From Sulfurovum sp. (GTDB lineage: Bacteria; Campylobacterota; Campylobacteria; Campylobacterales; Sulfurovaceae), in the NCBI GenBank assembly GCA_020721385.1, contig DYMW01000006.1, positions 1 to 27,860 of the forward strand: a stretch of DNA of 27,860 nt. Reading direction: 5' to 3'. The number at the start of each line of letters is the position of its first letter. The first letter of the stretch is position 1. The notes below the pieces were generated by a model, which was not told the DNA's origin, ran no database searches, and saw only the letters and a program-made list of their open reading frames with translations. The position numbers and the translations under genes are program-made. Positions 23,060 through 27,860 of this stretch are shown piece after piece.

Positions 23060-23881
23060 ATGCTCAAACAAAAATTTATAGAAGCCGTCATAGCCGAAGA
23101 TGTTGGACGTGGTGATTTGTTTGCACGGATTAATGCTTCTAAAGAGGTTCGTGCTTATATTCTTGCTAAGAGTGATGGGGTATTTGGTGGAAAAGAGTAT
23201 ATAGATGTTTTGGCTAAGATGTACAATTTGGAGTTGTTATGGCAGATAGAAGATGGTGCTTCTTTTGTTATAGGTGACAAACTTTTTTATATTTTTGGTG
23301 ATTCAAAAGCCATTCTTTCTTTGGAGCGTTCTATTTTAGACATGGTGTTACACGCCAGTTCGATTGCAACCCTTACGGCAAAGTTTGTTGAAAAGGTAAA
23401 ACCTTATGGGGTGAAATTGCTCGATACACGAAAAACACGACCATTATTAAGAGAATTTGAAAAATATGCGGTGCGTTGTGGAGGAGGAATTAATCATCGC
23501 ATGGGATTAGATGACTGTTTAATGTTAAAAGATACCCATTTAAAAACGATTGATAATCTGTCAGAATTTATGCAAGAGGTGCGACAGAAAATTCCTTTTA
23601 CCTCCAAAGTAGAGATTGAGTGTGAAAATTTAGAGATGGTTCAAGAGGCAATGGAGGCTGGAGCAGATATTGTGATGTGTGACAATATGACCAATGATGC
23701 CATTCGTGAAGTGGTTATGTTTAGAAATCAAAATTATCCTCATATTTTACTTGAAGCGAGTGGTAATGTTTCCCTAGAGACAATTGAAGCAATTGCACAA
23801 ACAGGGGTAGATGCCATCTCTTCGGGTTCGCTCATTCATCAAGCCAATTGGATTGACCTTTCGATGAAGCTGGAGGCTTAA
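23060..23881 (+). CDS. nadC: nicotinate-nucleotide pyrophosphorylase (quinolinate phosphoribosyltransferase)
   Basis: NadC turns quinolinate and PRPP into nicotinate mononucleotide with loss of CO2, the step after NadA. The 273-residue protein keeps the N-terminal EDVGRGDLF (13-21), the active-site DTRKTRP (122-128) and GGGINHRMGLDD (about 141-152), and the C-terminal barrel with the phosphate-binding EASGNVS segment. Its ATG touches the nadA stop, so the two are co-translated. The next gene, a broken DHH phosphoesterase, starts about 28 bases later. Confidence 0.97.
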   Translation: MLKQKFIEAVIAEDVGRGDLFARINASKEVRAYILAKSDGVFGGKEYIDVLAKMYNLELLWQIEDGASFVIGDKLFYIFGDSKAILSLERSILDMVLHASSIATLTAKFVEKVKPYGVKLLDTRKTRPLLREFEKYAVRCGGGINHRMGLDDCLMLKDTHLKTIDNLSEFMQEVRQKIPFTSKVEIECENLEMVQEAMEAGADIVMCDNMTNDAIREVVMFRNQNYPHILLEASGNVSLETIEAIAQTGVDAISSGSLIHQANWIDLSMKLEA

Positions 23882-23908
23882 TGAGCGGGTGTAAAAAGGT
23901 TTCTTTGC

Positions 23909-24231
23909 GTGATTAAAGAGGTACAAGCACTACTTGATAAGCATGATAAAGTAACCATTGTAACGCACTTAAATCCTGATGAAGACACCATTGGAACAGC
24001 ATTGGGTATTTATGGAATTCTAAAAAATGCTGGAAAAGAGGTTGAAGTGGTCAATCAAGGGAGAGATACTCAATATTGACCATCATAAGAGCAATATCAA
24101 TGGCGATTCATTTTGGTGGTGGTGGACATAAAAATGCGGTTGGTTTTGAAGTAAAAAATGTGGAAAAAGAAAAATTATTAACCATGATCAAAGAAGAGAT
24201 AAAAAAATTAGGATTATTAGATGAAAAGTAG
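23909..24231 (+). pseudogene. decayed DHH/DHHA1-family phosphoesterase gene (NrnA/RecJ-like)
   Basis: Three fragments of one family appear in the right order. (1) 23909-24079, from a GTG: about 50 residues with VTIVTHLNPDEDTIGTALGI, the N-terminal metal-binding motif (usually NPDGD or NPDAD), ending in an early TGA. (2) 24069-24095 in another frame: LNIDHHKSN, the family's DHH motif. (3) 24103-24231 in a third frame: HFGGGGHKNAVGFEV, the DHHA1 C-terminus, ending in TAG. Intact relatives have roughly 310-330 residues; here about 50 are missing before the DHH motif and about 180 after it. Two internal deletions have removed the catalytic core, so no active enzyme can be made. The final codons still overlap the M23 peptidase start, showing that the gene was once coupled to it. 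Confidence 0.85.
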
Positions 24232-25624
24232 AAGAGTATATGGAAAAAAGAGAAACAGTTCAAACAGTTTGGGCATTATTGTATTGGGTTTGATGATTGG
24301 TGCTGGAGTTTACCTTTTTTCTTCACAAGGATTTGAGCGAAATGCTCCTGTTATAGAATCGGAAGATTTTATCTATTGGAACCGTAGAGACCCATTGTTG
24401 ATTAATATTTCAGATGATGTGGCATTAAAATCATATCATGTAAGTGTTGGTGATGGGCAAAATGAAGTGGTGGTTGCCAATGAGATGATTTTAGAACACG
24501 TTAAAGCAGAAACGGTAAAAATTGAATATCCTAAAAAAGCTTTAAATGGTGTGATGTTAAATCCTAAAGCCACTCAATTACAGATTAAATTTACCGTTGT
24601 GGACAAGAGTAATTGGAACTTTTTTCAGGGCAATACAACCACTAAAATCATCAATGTTGAAATAGATTATAAACGTCCAGATATTAATATTTTGTCAAAT
24701 TCTTACTCCATAACCAAAGGTGGAGCTGCCTTGGTTGTATTTCAAGTGAAAGACGCTGCATTAAAGAGTTTTTATGTGGAAGCAGATGGCAATTTATTTA
24801 AAGCACAACCATATAAAAAAGAGGGATATTATGCCACATTGGTCGCATGGCCATTTAATCAAGAAAATTTTACAGCCAATATTACAGCTGAAGATTATGC
24901 AGGGAACAAACGTGTCACAACTGTTCCATTTTACTTGACATTAAAAAATTATCAGACCTCTTGGATGGAGGCTCAAGACAGCTTTATTGATGGAAAAATT
25001 TCAGATTTAACCGCAACAGAACCAAAGTTTTCAACCATTGATGATCGTTTAGAAAAATTAAAAGCAATTAATGAGACGATGCGATTAGAGAATGAAGAGA
25101 TTATTCATGCGTTGTCAAAAGAGGTTTCGACTGAAATGTTGGAGAATTGGACAATTAATCCATTTTATCCTTTGAGAAATGGAGCCAAAGTGGCATCATT
25201 TGGAGATGAACGTCACTATTATTACAAAGATAAAGAGCAAGAGGTCTCTCAATCGTATCATGTTGGATTGGATTTAGCAAGTACCAAAATGGCGAAAATT
25301 CTTACGTCAAATTCAGGAAAAGTTGTTTTTGCTGATTATAATGGAATTTATGGAAATATGCCAATGATTGATCATGGTTTGGGACTCTATACTCTTTATG
25401 GTCACTGTTCAAACGTATCGGTCAAAAAAGGTGATGATGTTACTGCTGGTTTTGCCATAGCCCACACAGGTACAACAGGTTTGGCATTGGGTGATCATTT
25501 ACATTTTGGTGTTTTGGTACAAGGTGTTGAAGTACGTCCTGAAGAGTGGATGGACAGTAAATGGATTCGGGACAATATTGAAAAAATCTTTAAAGAGTCT
25601 GATAAATTGATAGATGGCAATTAA
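24221..25624 (+). CDS. M23 family metallopeptidase (LytM-type peptidoglycan endopeptidase)
   Basis: This 467-residue protein has a basic N-terminus and a membrane helix at about 17-36, so it is anchored in the inner membrane with a periplasmic body. Residues 40-250 are beta-rich, followed by a helical segment (about 255-310) and the M23 domain. Zinc ligands are visible: His347 and Asp351 in HVGLDLAST, and the HLHFG motif at 426-430, with YGHCSNV between them. It should be an active peptidoglycan hydrolase, the class that shapes cells in Helicobacter and Campylobacter. Its start overlaps the end of the broken DHH gene by 11 bases; an intact nadA-nadC upstream may still supply its transcript. 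Confidence 0.92.
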   Translation: MKSRRVYGKKRNSSNSLGIIVLGLMIGAGVYLFSSQGFERNAPVIESEDFIYWNRRDPLLINISDDVALKSYHVSVGDGQNEVVVANEMILEHVKAETVKIEYPKKALNGVMLNPKATQLQIKFTVVDKSNWNFFQGNTTTKIINVEIDYKRPDINILSNSYSITKGGAALVVFQVKDAALKSFYVEADGNLFKAQPYKKEGYYATLVAWPFNQENFTANITAEDYAGNKRVTTVPFYLTLKNYQTSWMEAQDSFIDGKISDLTATEPKFSTIDDRLEKLKAINETMRLENEEIIHALSKEVSTEMLENWTINPFYPLRNGAKVASFGDERHYYYKDKEQEVSQSYHVGLDLASTKMAKILTSNSGKVVFADYNGIYGNMPMIDHGLGLYTLYGHCSNVSVKKGDDVTAGFAIAHTGTTGLALGDHLHFGVLVQGVEVRPEEWMDSKWIRDNIEKIFKESDKLIDGN

Positions 25625-25885
25625 GATATTTTTTTGCTATTCATACCTTTTCATCAGTTTATAAATCTTTTACTGCTTCTGTTGATGGGTACATGGATTA
25701 GCAACGTGATGATGTGAAATGGAATGGTACAACGTGGTGAAACTTGACAAATAATTAAAAAATAACCATTTATATTATTAAAAATAAATAAATTAAAAAA
25801 ATTAATAAAAAATTTAAAGTTTTTAAACCAATAACATTCTAATATCTGATATAATTAAATTATATAATTAATATTGGAGATTAAT
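25625..25885. other. AT-rich non-coding gap before the repeat protein gene
   Basis: These 261 bases hold no convincing gene. Bases 25740-25870 are extremely AT-rich. A short frame at 25717-25737 reads KWNGTTW between stop codons, a phrase seen in exported beta-rich proteins, so it might be debris of an older gene, but it is too short to judge. No clear terminator follows the peptidase gene; the stretch after its stop has a T7 run without a good stem. Confidence 0.5.
25850..25880 (+). promoter_or_regulatory. promoter and ribosome site of the repeat protein gene
   Basis: A TATAAT box lies at 25850-25855 and a GGAGA ribosome site at 25876-25880, five bases before the ATG at 25886. The leader would be only about 25 bases. 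A 12-bp AT palindrome, AATTATATAATT (25858-25869), covers the expected start point but could be chance. Confidence 0.55.
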
Positions 25886-27860
25886 ATGTTTTTAAGTAAT
25901 AGATTTTTTTTTAAATCTTTAGCAGGTTTAATAGTATGTTCTTATTTATCTTTTGCAGGAGATGATAATGCAACACGAGGTATTTGTTGGGGAATTGATG
26001 ATGATACCGCAACACTTTATAAATTTCATCTTGATGTAGACAATCCACAGGTACCAATTGAGATACCTATTTCACGTGTTAATGAAGGAGAAGGGTTGGC
26101 GTATCGACCTTCAACCGATGAGTTGTATATGTGGACAGATGGTAAAACCTACGTTATTAATGCCACAACAGGAGCAGATGTCCGAAATTATGCGACAAGT
26201 TATGCTAATTATGTTGAGGGAGCAACCTTTTATATTGACCCAATAACTAAAGTAGAAGAGCTATGGTTAACCATAGAAGATAGAACCACAGGTTCAGCAC
26301 CCTATACCCGTTATCTTAGACAGGTAAATATTAATGATGGAACAATTATTTCTTCTGTTGAAATGACAGGAGGATTTATGGATGGTTCTTCTACCTATGG
26401 AAAAGATACAGGTGGATTGGCTGTTGATCCAAATACCAAACAGTTTTGGGTTACCGATGATAGTGGTGACAGAGGTTTTTATAAAATAGATTATAGCACA
26501 GGGGTGATTGGTGATGGTAAGTTATTAAGTCCTAATCGTACGGATTTGGATTCTGAAGGCTTCTCCTTTGCAGATGATGGATTTTTTTATACTGAGTCAG
26601 ACCAAGGAGATATTGAAGAGCGTTATATTTGGAGATTAAATCCTAATGATGGTACCTATCAAAAAGCTACTTCAAAATTTGGTATGGGGAAAGTAGGAGG
26701 TGATAAAAATGCAGGTGATGGAGATGTGGAAGCGTTAGCTTGTAATGCAGGTGCTAGTCAAGTTAATGCACTTACTCCTGTTATTGATATAGAAAAAGCA
26801 ACCAATGGTCAAGATGCAGATGATGTAAATACATCGGTACAATTGACTGTAGGAGACAGTGTAACATGGAGTTATGTTGTAAAAAACATTGGGCAAGTTG
26901 GGTTAGAAAATATTGTTGTTGTGGATGATAAAGAGGGAGCGATTGATTGTCCTCAAACAACACTTGATGTAAATGAGACCATGATATGTACAGAAAAGAG
27001 AGGAGTAGCCGTAGAAGGAAATTATACCAATATCGCTTCTGTTACATCTATAGAAGAAGGGTGTGCAGTAAATTGTACCGATATTAATGATACCGATCCA
27101 AGTAACTATATTGCAACACCACCTACATTGGGAAGTTTGGGAAATTATGTTTGGTATGACCTTAATCAAGATGGTGTTCAAGACAGTAATGAAACAGGAG
27201 TTAACAATGTAACTGTAACGCTTTATAAAAATTGTAATACCACCATAACATCTATCTTAACGAATTCAGAAGGAGAGTATCTTTTTTCTAATTTAGACGC
27301 AGGTTCTTATTGTGTGGGACTTGCAGGAATACCAGCCAATTATGTGGTGACTGCTAAAAATCAAAATGGTAATACCGCAGTAGATTCAGATGTGAATACC
27401 GATACCAATCGAACAGATTTAATAACATTGGATGCAGGGGAGAATGATATAACGTGGGACATGGGAATTTATCCACCACGATACAGTCTTGGAGACAAAG
27501 TTTGGTTGGATGCCAATAAAGATGGAATTCAAGATGGTAATGAGAGTGGGGTTAAAGATGTTACGGTAACCCTTTATGGTTCAGCAGATTGTAGTGGAGC
27601 GGTGATCAATTCAACCGAAACCGACAACAGTGGACTCTATGGATTTACCAACCTTGTAGCAGGAGATTATTGTGTGGCGTTTAGCAATCTTCCATCAGGG
27701 TATTTGATTACGCCCAACACGGGAGCCAATGAGGCAACCAATTCAGATGCCAATAGTGAGGGTAAAATTACCAACATTGCATTGAGTGCGAATGATGTTA
27801 ATGAAGACATGGGAATTTATCCACCACGATACAGTCTTGGAGACAAAGTTTGGTTGGATG
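25886..27860 (+). CDS. large exported protein with SdrD B-like repeats (partial, runs off the window)
   Basis: The frame is open from ATG 25886 to the window edge: 658 codons without a stop, so the C-terminus is unseen. Residues 1-24 form a signal peptide (ending YLSFA). Residues 25-295 contain strand-rich repeats such as EGLAYRPSTDELYMW and GGLAVDPNTKQFWVTDD, like a beta-propeller. Residues 298 to about 395 (DIEKATNGQDADD, GDSVTWSYVVKNIG) look like a DUF11/DUF7507-type beta domain. SdrD B-like repeats start at residues 417, 534 and 650, each opening SLGxxVWxDxNxDGxQDxNExG, a calcium-loop pattern, with spacing of 117 and 116 residues. Each complete repeat has two cysteines (450/476, 569/596). 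It is probably a secreted or surface protein; whether adhesin, matrix or S-layer-like cannot be told. Bases 25904-25912 are nine T residues in codons 7-9. Confidence 0.85.
   Translation, partial: MFLSNRFFFKSLAGLIVCSYLSFAGDDNATRGICWGIDDDTATLYKFHLDVDNPQVPIEIPISRVNEGEGLAYRPSTDELYMWTDGKTYVINATTGADVRNYATSYANYVEGATFYIDPITKVEELWLTIEDRTTGSAPYTRYLRQVNINDGTIISSVEMTGGFMDGSSTYGKDTGGLAVDPNTKQFWVTDDSGDRGFYKIDYSTGVIGDGKLLSPNRTDLDSEGFSFADDGFFYTESDQGDIEERYIWRLNPNDGTYQKATSKFGMGKVGGDKNAGDGDVEALACNAGASQVNALTPVIDIEKATNGQDADDVNTSVQLTVGDSVTWSYVVKNIGQVGLENIVVVDDKEGAIDCPQTTLDVNETMICTEKRGVAVEGNYTNIASVTSIEEGCAVNCTDINDTDPSNYIATPPTLGSLGNYVWYDLNQDGVQDSNETGVNNVTVTLYKNCNTTITSILTNSEGEYLFSNLDAGSYCVGLAGIPANYVVTAKNQNGNTAVDSDVNTDTNRTDLITLDAGENDITWDMGIYPPRYSLGDKVWLDANKDGIQDGNESGVKDVTVTLYGSADCSGAVINSTETDNSGLYGFTNLVAGDYCVAFSNLPSGYLITPNTGANEATNSDANSEGKITNIALSANDVNEDMGIYPPRYSLGDKVWLD
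27458..27512 (+). repeat. 55-bp exact repeat, copy 1
   Basis: These 55 bases, coding from DMGIYPPRYSLGDKVWLD, are identical to 27806-27860. They span the junction between SdrD B-like repeats 1 and 2. The distance between copies is 348 bp (116 codons), so the frame is kept. Confidence 0.95.
27806..27860 (+). repeat. 55-bp exact repeat, copy 2 (may continue past the edge)
   Basis: Identical to 27458-27512 up to the last base of the window, at the junction between SdrD B-like repeats 2 and 3. The identity may extend further, suggesting a longer tandem array beyond the window. Confidence 0.95.

Noticed and set aside
25717..25737. Short KWNGTTW frame in the gap before the repeat protein
   Set aside because: Seven residues flanked by stops are too little to call a pseudogene. 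It is noted only in the gap entry.
26781..27181. Minus-strand open frames inside the repeat protein gene
   Set aside because: They are shadows of the long plus-strand frame, with no ribosome site or family resemblance.

Overview
The window is AT-rich chromosomal DNA from a member of the Campylobacterota (formerly Epsilonproteobacteria). The signs are the order ferredoxin-ndk-yceD-rpmF-plsX-fabH, the order CosR-type regulator/ferredoxin/GppA-type phosphatase, and divergent tyrA and bamA, all known from Campylobacter. The gppA-fdxB, plsY-folB and nadA-nadC blocks also fit. A seven-gene MoxR/Bat operon, and a CosR regulator that kept its kinase, suggest a free-living relative (Sulfurimonas, Sulfurovum or Arcobacter type) rather than a host-restricted Campylobacter or Helicobacter. 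The genus cannot be fixed from the sequence alone.

Layout. Bases 1-3123 hold the tail of a probable hisC, then dxs (isoprenoid precursors) and metK (S-adenosylmethionine). Bases 3130-6703 hold an Alvin-type 2[4Fe-4S] ferredoxin with its own promoter and terminator, then ndk-yceD-rpmF-plsX-fabH (nucleotides, ribosome, start of phospholipid and fatty acid synthesis), closed by a terminator. Bases 6707-13135 hold a tightly coupled operon: moxR, a DUF58 protein, a small membrane protein, two Bat-type VWA proteins, a TPR protein with a very charged tail, and batD. ung and tyrA run toward it on the minus strand. bamA is divergent from tyrA and ends in a terminator.

Bases 17030-21954 are all on the minus strand: plsY-folB, a two-component system (CosR/HP1043-type response regulator plus histidine kinase), then a second Alvin-type ferredoxin with a Ppx/GppA phosphatase. 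nadA-nadC (NAD synthesis) follow on the plus strand, then the decayed remains of a DHH/DHHA1 phosphoesterase gene and an intact M23 peptidase. The window ends inside a large exported protein with SdrD B-like repeats; its gene has no stop codon before the edge.

Most of the window is housekeeping. PlsX and PlsY, which act in succession in phosphatidic acid synthesis, are both present. The points that stand out are: the CosR ortholog keeps a phosphorylatable aspartate and an adjacent kinase, unlike the orphan regulators of Campylobacter and Helicobacter; the DHH gene has collapsed to three fragments; the repeat protein has near-identical DNA repeats, paired cysteines and a T9 tract in its signal-peptide codons; and several short symmetric or tandem motifs sit in promoter regions. 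I did not find a clearly new multi-gene system, CRISPR array, insertion sequence, tRNA or rRNA.
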